64,000 bases of DNA from Nucisporomicrobium flavum. GTDB taxonomy: Bacteria; Actinomycetota; Actinomycetes; Mycobacteriales; Micromonosporaceae. Position 1 is the first letter of the stretch; each line of letters starts with the position of its first letter. The notes beneath the pieces were generated by a model that was given only the letters and a program-made list of their open reading frames with translations, made no database searches and had not been told where the DNA came from. Both the position numbers and the translations under genes were made by a program. The stretch lies in contig NZ_JADMLH010000012.1 in the NCBI RefSeq assembly GCF_016464385.1, positions 210,867 to 274,866 of the forward strand, read 5' to 3'. Positions 34,733 through 43,510 of the stretch are shown here, in pieces.

Positions 34733-35139
34733 CGCTGCGATCCCGTCGGCTGCTCGAGCACGGGGCACGGGGCGAGGTCCGCCCAGACCTGCTTGCCGCC
34801 CTGGTGGTCGCGGACGCCCCAGCGCACGGCCATCGCCTCGATCAGGGCGATGCCGCGCCCGCCGCGCCCGTCGGGCTCGCGCCGGCGTGGGACGACCGAG
34901 GAGCCGTCGGCGACGAGCACGGTGACGCGTTCGTCGTGCGACTCGATGCGTACCTCGACGCAGCCGCCGCCGTGGTTGACGGCGTTGGTGACCAGTTCGC
35001 TGATCACCACGGCCGCCGTGTCGAGCCAGTCGTCGTCCCGGTAGCCCCATCCCGCCAGGACCGCGGTCGCCGCGTGGCGCGCGGCCCGGGGCGCGTTCCT
35101 GCCCAGAGGCACGTCGAAACGGGCTGTCAATGCGCTCAT
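34729..35139 (-). CDS. RsbW-type serine kinase / anti-sigma ATPase
   Basis: A 136-residue GHKL ATPase. The N box is VISELVTNAVNHGGG, followed by RVTVLVADGSSVVPR and the G box GGRGIALIEAMAVRWGV. These kinases phosphorylate STAS antagonists and hold sigma factors. The ATG at 35137-35139 gives the family start. Its stop overlaps the STAS gene (ATGA). It is divergent from the hybrid histidine kinase across 181 bases, so the two signalling units may be regulated together. Confidence 0.88.
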   Translation of the reverse strand: MSALTARFDVPLGRNAPRAARHAATAVLAGWGYRDDDWLDTAAVVISELVTNAVNHGGGCVEVRIESHDERVTVLVADGSSVVPRRREPDGRGGRGIALIEAMAVRWGVRDHQGGKQVWADLAPCPVLEQPTGSQR

Positions 35140-35320
35140 GTCCGTCGGTCTTTCTCCCCGCCGCCGGTAGTGCGGTGCATCAGGTACCCGAGCCGGACCG
35201 GCCCGCAAACCCGGCACCGGGTCAGATTCTTGCCTCTCGACGATGCATCCGTGTAGCCGGCCCGCACGGGGGAATCAAATGACAATAAGCTTCGCGAAAT
35301 AGGTCATAGAGGGGGATCGG

Positions 35321-38300
35321 ATGGCGGTACTGGCGGTCACCGCGCTGTACGCGTTGATCTTCCTGTGGCTCTGCGGCAGCTATGTGCGGCGGCGCGATCC
35401 CCTGCTGCGCGACGTCATGCCGATCTTCGCCTCGGTGGCGAGCTACTTCGCCCTCGGCGCCGTCAGCCTCGTCGTCCGGCCTCCCGGCATCGTGCAGGGC
35501 CTGGTCTCGGCGTTCGTGCTCGGCCAGCCGTTCTTCTCGTTGCACCTGGTCAGCCGGGTACGCGTCGTCCCGCGCTGGGCCCAGTGCGGCGGGGCCGCGG
35601 CGTGGGCGGCGAGCGCGGTGGTGCTGGTGCTGGTGAGCCCGCCGCTGCCGGCACGCCTCGGCCTGCCGATCGTCGCGGCGGCCTTCGCCGTGGAGGCGAT
35701 GGCGGCGGTGCTGCTCGCCAAGGAGGCGCGCCGTCGCGGGGGTGCGGCGCGGGTGCGGCTCGCCTGCGCCGCGATCGGTACGGGCCTGTTCGGCGTCGTC
35801 ATCATGACCGCCGGCGAGGGCCGGAGGCTGCAGGCGGTGGCGCTGGTCTTCGCCGTGGTGTCCGCGCTCATGTACATGCTGGCGTTCCTGCCGCCCCGCT
35901 CCCTGCGTCGCGTCTGGTCGTGGGGTGCCGCGTACGCGCTGATCCGCCGGATGCTCGCCGTCCCGGTCGACGGGACCGCCGAGCGGATCTGGCGCGAGTA
36001 TTGCCGTGCCGCCCGGGAGGTGGTCGGCGTCGACGCCGTCATGGTGCTGGTTCGTGAACCGGACGGCACGCTGAGACCGGTCTGCTCGCCCGGCTCGGTG
36101 CCCGGCGAGCCGTACGGCGAGGAGGACCGGCGGCGGCTGCTGGCCCGCGCCGGGATGCTCGACGCGCTCGCGGGCTGGCGCGATCCGCCCCGCATCGCCG
36201 TCGATCTGGCTCGTGCCACCGGCACCCGCTACGTCTGCGCCACCGCGCTCGAGGGTTCCGGAGGCGCGCTGCTCCTGCTGCATCGGCATCGCACCCTGTT
36301 CACCGACGACGACATGGCGCTCGTGGCGAAGCTGGCCGGTCAGGCGGCGGCGCTCGCGGACCGGGCCGACGTACTGGCCGAGCGGGAGCGGCTGGCGGTG
36401 ATCGTCGACGCGTCCGACGACGCGATCCTCGGCAAGACTCTGGACGGCACCATCACCAGCTGGAACTCCGGGGCACAGCGGCTGTTCGGGTACGACGCCG
36501 CGGAGGTGCTCGGCCGCCCCACCAGCATGCTGTTCGCCCCCGGTCAGGAGGACATAGCGGCCGACGTGCTGGCCCGGGTGGCCCGCGGCGAGCGGGTCGA
36601 CCAGCACGAGGTGGACGGCCGCCGCAGGGATGGCAGCATCGTCCCGGTCTCGTTCAGCTCGTCGCCGATCACCGACCCCGCCGGGCGGCCAACCGGGATC
36701 GCCTGCGTGGCCCGGGACATCGGGGAGCGGCAGCGCGCCGAGGCCAAGTTCCGGCAGCTGCTCGAGGGCGCGCCGGATGCGATCCTCGGCGTACGGGAGG
36801 ACGGCCGGATCGTCCTGCTGAACGCCGAGGCGGAGCGGCTGTTCGGGTACCGGCGCGACGAGTTGCTCGGGCAGTTGATCGAGGTGCTGGTACCGGCAGC
36901 CGCCCGGCCGAGGCACGCGGGCCTTCGTGACGGCTACTTCGCCGACCCGCAGCGGCGGTCCCTGGGAGCCGGCGTTGCCCTGAAGGCCGCTCGCAAGGAC
37001 GGCAGCGAGTTCCCCGTCGAGATCGGCCTCTCCTCCCTGCGTACCGATGAGGGCGTCATCGTCTCGGCGTTCGTGCGGGATGTGACCGAGCGGGTGCAAG
37101 CGCAGGCCGAGCGGGAACGGCTGGCCGCCCAGGCGGAACGCGACGCCGTGGACCGCCGGCTGCAGCACACCCGCCGCCTGGAGAGCCTCGGGCAGCTGGC
37201 CGGTGGGGTGGCGCACGACTTCAACAACATCCTGGCCGTCATCGCCAGCTACACCGAGCTGCTCGCCGAGACGCTGGCCGAAGCCGAGCCCACCTCCGCC
37301 GACCTGGCCGCCGCACGCAAGGACCTCACACAGATCGGGCGCGCCACCGAGCGCGCCACCCGGCTGACCAAGCAGCTGCTCGCCTTCGGCCGGCGGGAGA
37401 TCACCCAGACACAGGTGCTCAGCGTGAACCATGTCGTCGGCGACGTGGACCAGCTGCTGCGCCGTACGCTCGGCGAGCACATCCACCTCGTCACCCACCT
37501 CGACCGCGATCTGTGGCCGGTGTGCGCCGACCCGGGCCAGATCGAGCAGGTGCTGGTCAACCTCGCCGTGAACGCCCGGGACGCGATGCCGGCGGGCGGC
37601 ACGCTGTCGATCGACACCGGCAACACCCACCTCGACGAGGCCGACGTCGCCGAGTGCCCGGACGTCCCCGCCGGCCGGTACGTGCGCATCCGGGTCAGCG
37701 ACACCGGCGCGGGGATGCCGCCGGAGGTCGCCGATCGCGCCTTCGAACCGTTCTTCACGACCAAGCCCCAGGGCGCGGGGACGGGCCTCGGCCTGGCCAC
37801 TGTGTACGGCATCGCCGCGTCGGCGGGCGGGCACGTGCGCCTGTCCTCGGAACCGGGCATCGGCACCACGGTCACGATCGTGCTGCCGGTCACGGACGCC
37901 GCCGTACCGGTGCCCGAGCAGCCCGAGGAGCCCGAGGCGAGCGAGGCCGCACCGCAGCCGGGAAAGCCCCAGGAGACGATCCTGCTGGTCGAGGACGAGG
38001 ACGCGCTGCGGGAGGCCACCGGGCGCGCCCTGAGCCGGGCCGGATACCGGGTGCTGTCCGCCTCCGGGGGCGCCGCGGCGCTGCGCCTCGCCGAGGACCA
38101 CCAGGGACCGATCCACCTGCTGCTGACCGACGTGATGATGCCGGTGATGATGGGCAACGAGGTGGCCGCCCGGGTGCAGCGGATCCGCCCGGAGCTCCCG
38201 GTGCTCTACATGTCGGGCTACGCCCAGCCGGTGCTCACCGAGAACGGGACGCTGCCCGAGGGCGTCGTCATCATCGAGAAGCCCTTCACCCGGCAGGCGT

Positions 38301-38347
38301 TGCTGGATCAGGTCCGGGCCCGGCTCCTTCAATCATCAGACCTTTAA
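35321..38347 (+). CDS. Hybrid histidine kinase with membrane sensor, GAF, two PAS and receiver
   Basis: A 1008-residue sensor. Residues 1-200 hold about six helices (VTALYALIFLWLCGSYVRRR, AAWAASAVVLVLVS, TGLFGVVIMTAG). A GAF-like domain (about 215-350), PAS domains at 365-480 (AILGKTLDGTITSWNSGAQ) and 485-605 (AILGVREDGRIVLLNAEAE), and a HisKA helix with H632 in GGVAHDFNNILAV follow. The ATPase has NLAVNARDAMP, DTGAGMPPEV and GTGLGLATVYG. A C-terminal receiver has ILLVEDEDALRE and phospho-acceptor D937 in LLTDVMMP. The ATG at 35321 follows AGAGGGGGATC. No separate output regulator gene is adjacent. Confidence 0.92.
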   Translation: MAVLAVTALYALIFLWLCGSYVRRRDPLLRDVMPIFASVASYFALGAVSLVVRPPGIVQGLVSAFVLGQPFFSLHLVSRVRVVPRWAQCGGAAAWAASAVVLVLVSPPLPARLGLPIVAAAFAVEAMAAVLLAKEARRRGGAARVRLACAAIGTGLFGVVIMTAGEGRRLQAVALVFAVVSALMYMLAFLPPRSLRRVWSWGAAYALIRRMLAVPVDGTAERIWREYCRAAREVVGVDAVMVLVREPDGTLRPVCSPGSVPGEPYGEEDRRRLLARAGMLDALAGWRDPPRIAVDLARATGTRYVCATALEGSGGALLLLHRHRTLFTDDDMALVAKLAGQAAALADRADVLAERERLAVIVDASDDAILGKTLDGTITSWNSGAQRLFGYDAAEVLGRPTSMLFAPGQEDIAADVLARVARGERVDQHEVDGRRRDGSIVPVSFSSSPITDPAGRPTGIACVARDIGERQRAEAKFRQLLEGAPDAILGVREDGRIVLLNAEAERLFGYRRDELLGQLIEVLVPAAARPRHAGLRDGYFADPQRRSLGAGVALKAARKDGSEFPVEIGLSSLRTDEGVIVSAFVRDVTERVQAQAERERLAAQAERDAVDRRLQHTRRLESLGQLAGGVAHDFNNILAVIASYTELLAETLAEAEPTSADLAAARKDLTQIGRATERATRLTKQLLAFGRREITQTQVLSVNHVVGDVDQLLRRTLGEHIHLVTHLDRDLWPVCADPGQIEQVLVNLAVNARDAMPAGGTLSIDTGNTHLDEADVAECPDVPAGRYVRIRVSDTGAGMPPEVADRAFEPFFTTKPQGAGTGLGLATVYGIAASAGGHVRLSSEPGIGTTVTIVLPVTDAAVPVPEQPEEPEASEAAPQPGKPQETILLVEDEDALREATGRALSRAGYRVLSASGGAAALRLAEDHQGPIHLLLTDVMMPVMMGNEVAARVQRIRPELPVLYMSGYAQPVLTENGTLPEGVVIIEKPFTRQALLDQVRARLLQSSDL

Positions 38348-38586
38348 ACGGCGACCTGCCCCCGCAGCCGCGGGATGAGCTGCGAAATGTGCCCGTAACG
38401 CGCGGTGTGCGGCGATCACTTTAGACATCGATACCTTTACTTCTGTCGATGGAGTGCATAGGTTGCTCTCATCCGACGAAAGTCGCGGTATCCGTCGACC
38501 GAACGATGTGGCGGATCGCCGCCGCCGCGGGCCTGCGCTGGGCGCGGCAGCTCCTCTTTTTCTGTGCCGATCGGGATGGGGATCGC
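38348..38586. promoter_or_regulatory. Leader region of the copper/oxidative operon
   Basis: The 239-base gap before the laccase gene has an A/T-richer patch at 38416-38450 (ACTTTAGACATCGATACC) with an inverted repeat CATCGA (38426-38431) and TCGATG (38446-38451). It is the likely promoter of the four-gene operon. I see no conventional copper-regulator box, and an open frame from 38449 probably does not start the laccase. Confidence 0.35.
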
Positions 38587-39588
38587 ATGGACGACAACGT
38601 TGTCAACGCTGCCCGCAGACCGCTGTCGCGGCGCTCCCTGATGGCGGCCGGGGCCCTGGGGGTGGCCGTCCCGGCCGTGGTGGCGGGCGCGTCGCTGACG
38701 GACCGGCCGGCGAACGCGGCTGCGGGGGTCACCCGGAAGGTGACCATCTACGCCGAGGCGCTGCCGGGTGGGCTCTTCGGCTACGGGCTCGCCCCGGGGC
38801 AGGCGAGCGTCCCGGGGCCGATCCTGGAGATGTGGGAGGGCGACACCCTCGAGATCACGCTGGTCAACCGGACGAACCAGCGCCTGTCGATCCACCCGCA
38901 CGGCGTGGACTACAGCGTCGACTCCGACGGCAGCCCGCTCAACGCGTCCTTCAACAACCCCGGTGAGACCCGTACGTACGTGTGGCGCTCGCGCGAGATG
39001 GTGGCCACCGAGGGCCGGCGCTTCCTGCCGGGCAGCGCGGGCTACTGGCACTACCACGACCATGCCATGGGCACCGACCACGGCACCGGTGGCGTCGCCA
39101 AGGGGCTGTACGGCGCGCTGATCGTGCGCCGCCGCGGCGATCCGCTGCCGGAGAAGCAATTCGTCGTCGTGTTCAACGACATGATGATCAACAATCGGAT
39201 GGCGCCGGACACCCCGATGTTCGAGGCGGATCTCGGCCAGCGCGTCGAATGGATCGCGATCGGCCACGGCGGCACCTTCCACACGTTCCATCTGCACGCG
39301 CACCGGTGGGCCGACAACCGGACCGGAATGCTCGAGGGGCCGGCCGATCCCAGCCTGGTCATCGACAACAAGGACCTGAACCCGGGCAGTTCCTTCGGAT
39401 TCCAGGTCCTTGCCGGGGAGGGCGTCGGTCCCGGCGCCTGGATGTACCACTGCCACGTGCAATTCCATTCCGACGGCGGAATGGCCGGCATCTTCCTCGT
39501 CCGCAACGCCGACGGCAGCATGCCGCCCGGCGCCGAGGAGGCCATCCACCGTTTCCAGGGCCACGTGCACAAGGGGGACATGGGATGA
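38587..39588 (+). CDS. Two-domain multicopper oxidase (small laccase type)
   Basis: A 333-residue secreted laccase that oxidises phenols or amines and reduces oxygen to water. Residues 1-45 are a Tat signal (RRPLSRRSLMAAGALG). All copper motifs are present: HPHG at 103-106, HYHDH at 155-159, HTFHLHAH at 232-239 and HCHVQFHSDGGM at 288-299. The length and two-cupredoxin layout match the trimeric small laccases of Streptomyces. The ATG at 38587 starts the Tat signal; a longer start is unlikely. Its stop overlaps the next gene as ATGA, so it leads a coupled secreted operon. Confidence 0.93.
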   Translation: MDDNVVNAARRPLSRRSLMAAGALGVAVPAVVAGASLTDRPANAAAGVTRKVTIYAEALPGGLFGYGLAPGQASVPGPILEMWEGDTLEITLVNRTNQRLSIHPHGVDYSVDSDGSPLNASFNNPGETRTYVWRSREMVATEGRRFLPGSAGYWHYHDHAMGTDHGTGGVAKGLYGALIVRRRGDPLPEKQFVVVFNDMMINNRMAPDTPMFEADLGQRVEWIAIGHGGTFHTFHLHAHRWADNRTGMLEGPADPSLVIDNKDLNPGSSFGFQVLAGEGVGPGAWMYHCHVQFHSDGGMAGIFLVRNADGSMPPGAEEAIHRFQGHVHKGDMG

Positions 39589-42500
39589 GACACCGAATCG
39601 GTCTCGCCGTCACGGCGGTGGTGGCCCTGCTCGTGAGCACACCCACCGTGGTGGCGTCCGCCGCCCCGGCCGCGCAGGCGGCGGGGCTGTCGGTGCTGGT
39701 GTTCCACGGACCGGCGGCCGGCCAGCAGGACCCCGTCGCCCGGGCCGTCCAGACCGTCAAGGACCTGGGCGCGGCCGACGGCATCGCCGTCACCGAGTCC
39801 ACCGACCCGGCCGTGTTCACCCGCGCCGGACTGGCCCCGCACCGGGCGGTGGTGTTCCTCTCCGCCGACGGCGTCCCGCTCAACCGGGAGCAGGAGGGCG
39901 CGCTGCAGGCGTACGTCCGGGCGGGCGGTGGCTTCCTCGCGGTGGCCGACGCGGCGCGCGCGCAGCTCGACTCCACATGGTTCACCGGCCTCATCGGCTC
40001 CCGGCCGGCCGGCGCGATCCCGGTCGCCGAGCCGGTCGCCAAGGTCACCGCCAATGCCGAGAACCCGCCGAACGAGACGAAGGAGAAGCTCACCGACGGC
40101 GACGCCAACACCAAGTGGCTGGCCCGCACCCCGACCGGCTGGATCGTGTACGAGCTCGGCAAGCCCACGACAGTGACCGGCTACGCCCTCACGTCGGCCA
40201 ACGACTCTGCCGGCCGCGACCCGAAGGACTGGGCGCTGCAGGGCTCCGCAGACGGTACGACATGGACGGACGTGGACACCCGCACCGGCCAGACCTTCCC
40301 GGAGCGGTTCCAGACCCGGCGCTTCGACGTCGCGGCCCCGGGCCAGTTCACCTTCTACCGGCTGACCATCACGGCGAACTCCGGTGAGCCGCTCACCCAG
40401 CTCGCCGACCTGCGACTGTTCACCGGCGCCACCACCGCGCCCCAGCCTCCCGCGGTCAACGAGGCCGTCGTCGACGTGCTCGACCGGCAGCACCCGGCCA
40501 CGAGGTCGCTGCCCATGACGGTCAAGCGGTCCGACCGCTGGACCAACTGGGACCCGAACCCGGTCGGCACCGTGCACACGCTCGCCCAGGTCGAGGAGCG
40601 CTTCTACGACCCGGGCCCGGGCGGCAACGGCCCGTTCCACCCGGTCTCCTGGTGCCGCGACTACGACGGCGGCCGCTCCTTCTACACCGGGATGGGGCAT
40701 ACCGAGGGCAGCTACGCCGAGACCGCGTTCCGCAGCCACCTGACCGGCGCATTGCGCTGGACCACCGGCATCCAGCGCGGCGACTGCCAGGCCACGATCG
40801 CCGCCAACTACAAGGTCGAGCGGCTGACCGGCGCCAACAAGACCGGCGAGCTGGACCAGATCGGCGAGCCGCACGGGCTGACCATCGCGCCGGACGGCAC
40901 GGTCTTCTACGTCGGCAAGGCGGCCTGCCCGAGCGGCCCGATCGTCGACTGGGCCGACCCGAAGGTGGGGCTGGGCTGCGGCACGATCCACTCGTACGAC
41001 CCGGCGACGAAGAAGCCGAAGCTGCTGCTCACGCTGCCGGTGATGGGTAACCGCGGCAGCGGCTCCGAGCTGGTGAAGAACGAGGAGGGCCTGCTCGGCA
41101 TCGTGCCGGACCCGGCGTTCGCGCAGAACGGCTGGCTCTACATCTACTGGATGCCGCACGACTCGATCGACCGGGAGAACCGCATCGGCCGGCGGACGAT
41201 CTCGCGGCTGACGTACGACCCCGCGACCGGCACGATCGACCCGGCCACCCGCAAGGACCTGCTGCAATTCCCGGTGCAGATCCACAGTTGCTGCCACGCC
41301 GGCGGCGGCATGGCCTTCGACGACAAGGGCAACCTGTACGTCGGCTCCGGCGACAACAACTCCTCCGAGGGCTCGAGCGGTTACTCGGGCAACAACTGGA
41401 CGGCCGAGTACAAGGGCGTGTCGTTCCAGGACGCGCGCCGTACGTCCGGCAACACCAACGACCTCGCCGGCAAGATCATCCGGATCCACCCGGAGGCCGA
41501 CGGCACGTACACGATCCCGGCCGGCAACCTGTTCCCGCCCGGCACCGAGAAGGCCCGCCCGGAGATCTACGTGATGGGCGTGCGCAACATCGCCCGGCTC
41601 CAGATCGACCCCGTGCACAAGTGGCTGACCGCCGGCTGGGTCGGCCCGGACGCCTCTGCGCCGAGCCCGGAGCTGGGCCCGGCCAAGTACGAGACCGCCA
41701 CGATCATCACCTCGGCGGGGAATCAGGGCTGGCCGTACTGCATGGGCAACCGGCAGCCGTACCGGGACCGCAGCAACACCGACGCGACCGTCCTCACCGG
41801 CTGGTACGACTGCACCAACCTCAAGAACACCTCGCCGCGCAACACCGGGCTGACCGACATCCCGCCCGCGCGCGACAACATGATCTGGTACTCGCCGGGC
41901 GGCGGCGGACCCGTGTTCCCGGCCCGGGCGGACGGCAGCGGGGTGCCCACGTACAACGCGGCGGACGCCGTCTACACCCAGCCGTACCTGCGCGGCGGCG
42001 GCCAGGCGATCATGTCCGGGCCGACGTACCACCGCGAGCTCGTGAACACCGCGAGCGGCGTGGCGTGGCCGGCGTACTGGGACGACAAGTGGTTCATCGG
42101 CGACGAGTCGAACGCCGCCAACCGGGTGGCCGTGACCGTCGACCCGGCCGGGGTGCCGCGGCAGGCGCCGCCGCTGTTCGGCGAGTCGCTGCGCGCGATC
42201 ATCCCGAGCGGTAACGGCGACACGCGCCTGCAGAGCTGGATGGACGCGAAGTTCGGCCCGGACGGCGCGCTGTACCTGCTCGACTACGGCGGCGGGTTCT
42301 TCAGCCTGCACGCCAACCAGAAGCTCGTCCGGATCACGTACCAGGGCGGTCCCGCGACCCCCGCGCCGGCGGCATCGTCCGTGGCGGTGCAGAACAAGCC
42401 GCTGACCATCGCGTTCACCGGCTCCCGCTCCGGCGGCGTGTCGTACCGGTGGGAGTTCGGCGACGGCGGCACCTCCACCGAGGCGAACCCGCGGCACGTG

Positions 42501-43496
42501 TACGCCCGGACCGGCACGTACACGGCGAAGCTGACCGTCACGTACGCCGACGGCGAGACGGCCACGACGCAGACCACCGTGACCGTGGGCTGCGCGGTGC
42601 CCGACGACCGCGACACGGTGTGGATCGAGGGCACCGACACCGGCGTACCGAACAAGGCGGCCGGCGGCGGCTGCACCATCAACGACCTGATCGACGACGA
42701 GAGCACGTGGCCCGACCACGACTCCTTCGTCCGGCACGTCACCGCGGTGGCGAACACCCTGCAGCGCGACGGCGTCATCACCGGCCGCGAGGCCGGCACG
42801 CTGACCCGCGCGGCCGCCGCCTCGGACGTGGGCCGGCCCGGGCACAAGGGTTACGAGCCGATCTTCGACGGCACCGCCGAGTCGCTGCTGGGCTGGGAAC
42901 AGGCGCCGTCGGGGCAGTTCACGATCCAGCCGGACGGCTCGCTGCGCTCCGGCGGCGGGCTCGGCATGCTCTGGTACGCCCGGCAGCAGTACGGCGACTT
43001 CTCCCTGAAGCTGCAGTTCCGTGACATCGCACCGGGCACTGCCCGCGCCAACAGCGGCGTGTTCACCCGGTTCCCCGACCCGCGTACGCCCGTCGACCAG
43101 CGTCCGGAATGCGGCACGGTCGGATCGGCGCGCACGTCACAGGCGTGGGTGGCAATTTATTGCGGGCACGAGGTGCAGATCTACGACGGTGACACGGGCG
43201 AGCCGCAGAAGACCGGTTCCATCTACAACTTCGACCCGGTGCCGCTGACCGATGCCCGGCCCACGCCGAAGAACGAGTGGAACGACTACGAGGTCCGGGT
43301 CGTCGGCCAGCACTACACGATCGTCCGCAACGGCGTGGTGATCAACGAGTTCGACAACACCCCGGGCAAGCAGTCGTCGCGCGCCGGCGACCCGCCGACG
43401 GACCAGCGGCAGTTCCTCACCGGCTTCCTCGGCCTGCAGAACCACAGCGACACCGACCTCACCGAGTTCCGCGACATCCGGGTCCGCACGCTGTGA
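39585..43496 (+). CDS. Secreted ThuA / discoidin / sugar dehydrogenase / PKD / DUF1080 composite
   Basis: A 1303-residue secreted protein. After a signal peptide (1-33) a ThuA-like glutamine-amidotransferase-type domain runs at 35-145 and resumes at 295-405 (WCRDYDGGRSFYTGMGHTEG), with an F5/8 type C discoidin domain inserted between the halves (WLARTPTGWIVYELGKP). A glucose/sorbosone dehydrogenase propeller spans about 412-922 (GEPHGLTIAPDGTVFYV, PVQIHSCCHAGGGMAFD). A PKD domain (YRWEFGDGG) lies near 930-1005, an unrecognised module at 1005-1085, and a DUF1080 3-keto-disaccharide hydrolase/LamG-like domain at 1088-1303. The ATG at 39585 overlaps the laccase stop. It likely oxidises and cleaves a glycan outside the cell. 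Confidence 0.88.
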   Translation: MRHRIGLAVTAVVALLVSTPTVVASAAPAAQAAGLSVLVFHGPAAGQQDPVARAVQTVKDLGAADGIAVTESTDPAVFTRAGLAPHRAVVFLSADGVPLNREQEGALQAYVRAGGGFLAVADAARAQLDSTWFTGLIGSRPAGAIPVAEPVAKVTANAENPPNETKEKLTDGDANTKWLARTPTGWIVYELGKPTTVTGYALTSANDSAGRDPKDWALQGSADGTTWTDVDTRTGQTFPERFQTRRFDVAAPGQFTFYRLTITANSGEPLTQLADLRLFTGATTAPQPPAVNEAVVDVLDRQHPATRSLPMTVKRSDRWTNWDPNPVGTVHTLAQVEERFYDPGPGGNGPFHPVSWCRDYDGGRSFYTGMGHTEGSYAETAFRSHLTGALRWTTGIQRGDCQATIAANYKVERLTGANKTGELDQIGEPHGLTIAPDGTVFYVGKAACPSGPIVDWADPKVGLGCGTIHSYDPATKKPKLLLTLPVMGNRGSGSELVKNEEGLLGIVPDPAFAQNGWLYIYWMPHDSIDRENRIGRRTISRLTYDPATGTIDPATRKDLLQFPVQIHSCCHAGGGMAFDDKGNLYVGSGDNNSSEGSSGYSGNNWTAEYKGVSFQDARRTSGNTNDLAGKIIRIHPEADGTYTIPAGNLFPPGTEKARPEIYVMGVRNIARLQIDPVHKWLTAGWVGPDASAPSPELGPAKYETATIITSAGNQGWPYCMGNRQPYRDRSNTDATVLTGWYDCTNLKNTSPRNTGLTDIPPARDNMIWYSPGGGGPVFPARADGSGVPTYNAADAVYTQPYLRGGGQAIMSGPTYHRELVNTASGVAWPAYWDDKWFIGDESNAANRVAVTVDPAGVPRQAPPLFGESLRAIIPSGNGDTRLQSWMDAKFGPDGALYLLDYGGGFFSLHANQKLVRITYQGGPATPAPAASSVAVQNKPLTIAFTGSRSGGVSYRWEFGDGGTSTEANPRHVYARTGTYTAKLTVTYADGETATTQTTVTVGCAVPDDRDTVWIEGTDTGVPNKAAGGGCTINDLIDDESTWPDHDSFVRHVTAVANTLQRDGVITGREAGTLTRAAAASDVGRPGHKGYEPIFDGTAESLLGWEQAPSGQFTIQPDGSLRSGGGLGMLWYARQQYGDFSLKLQFRDIAPGTARANSGVFTRFPDPRTPVDQRPECGTVGSARTSQAWVAIYCGHEVQIYDGDTGEPQKTGSIYNFDPVPLTDARPTPKNEWNDYEVRVVGQHYTIVRNGVVINEFDNTPGKQSSRAGDPPTDQRQFLTGFLGLQNHSDTDLTEFRDIRVRTL

Positions 43497-43510
43497 CCGC
43501 GGGAGGCAGC

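Noticed and set aside
35222..38332. Long minus-strand frame opposite the hybrid histidine kinase
   Set aside because: The plus strand has complete kinase and receiver motifs. The antisense frame is an artefact of third-position GC.
38449..38586. Longer N-terminus for the laccase from an ATG at 38449
   Set aside because: The added 46 residues would place the Tat signal internally; the ATG at 38587 begins the signal correctly.
39051..42845. Long minus-strand frame opposite the sugar-dehydrogenase composite
   Set aside because: Same reason: no start context, low complexity, and clear sense-strand domains.
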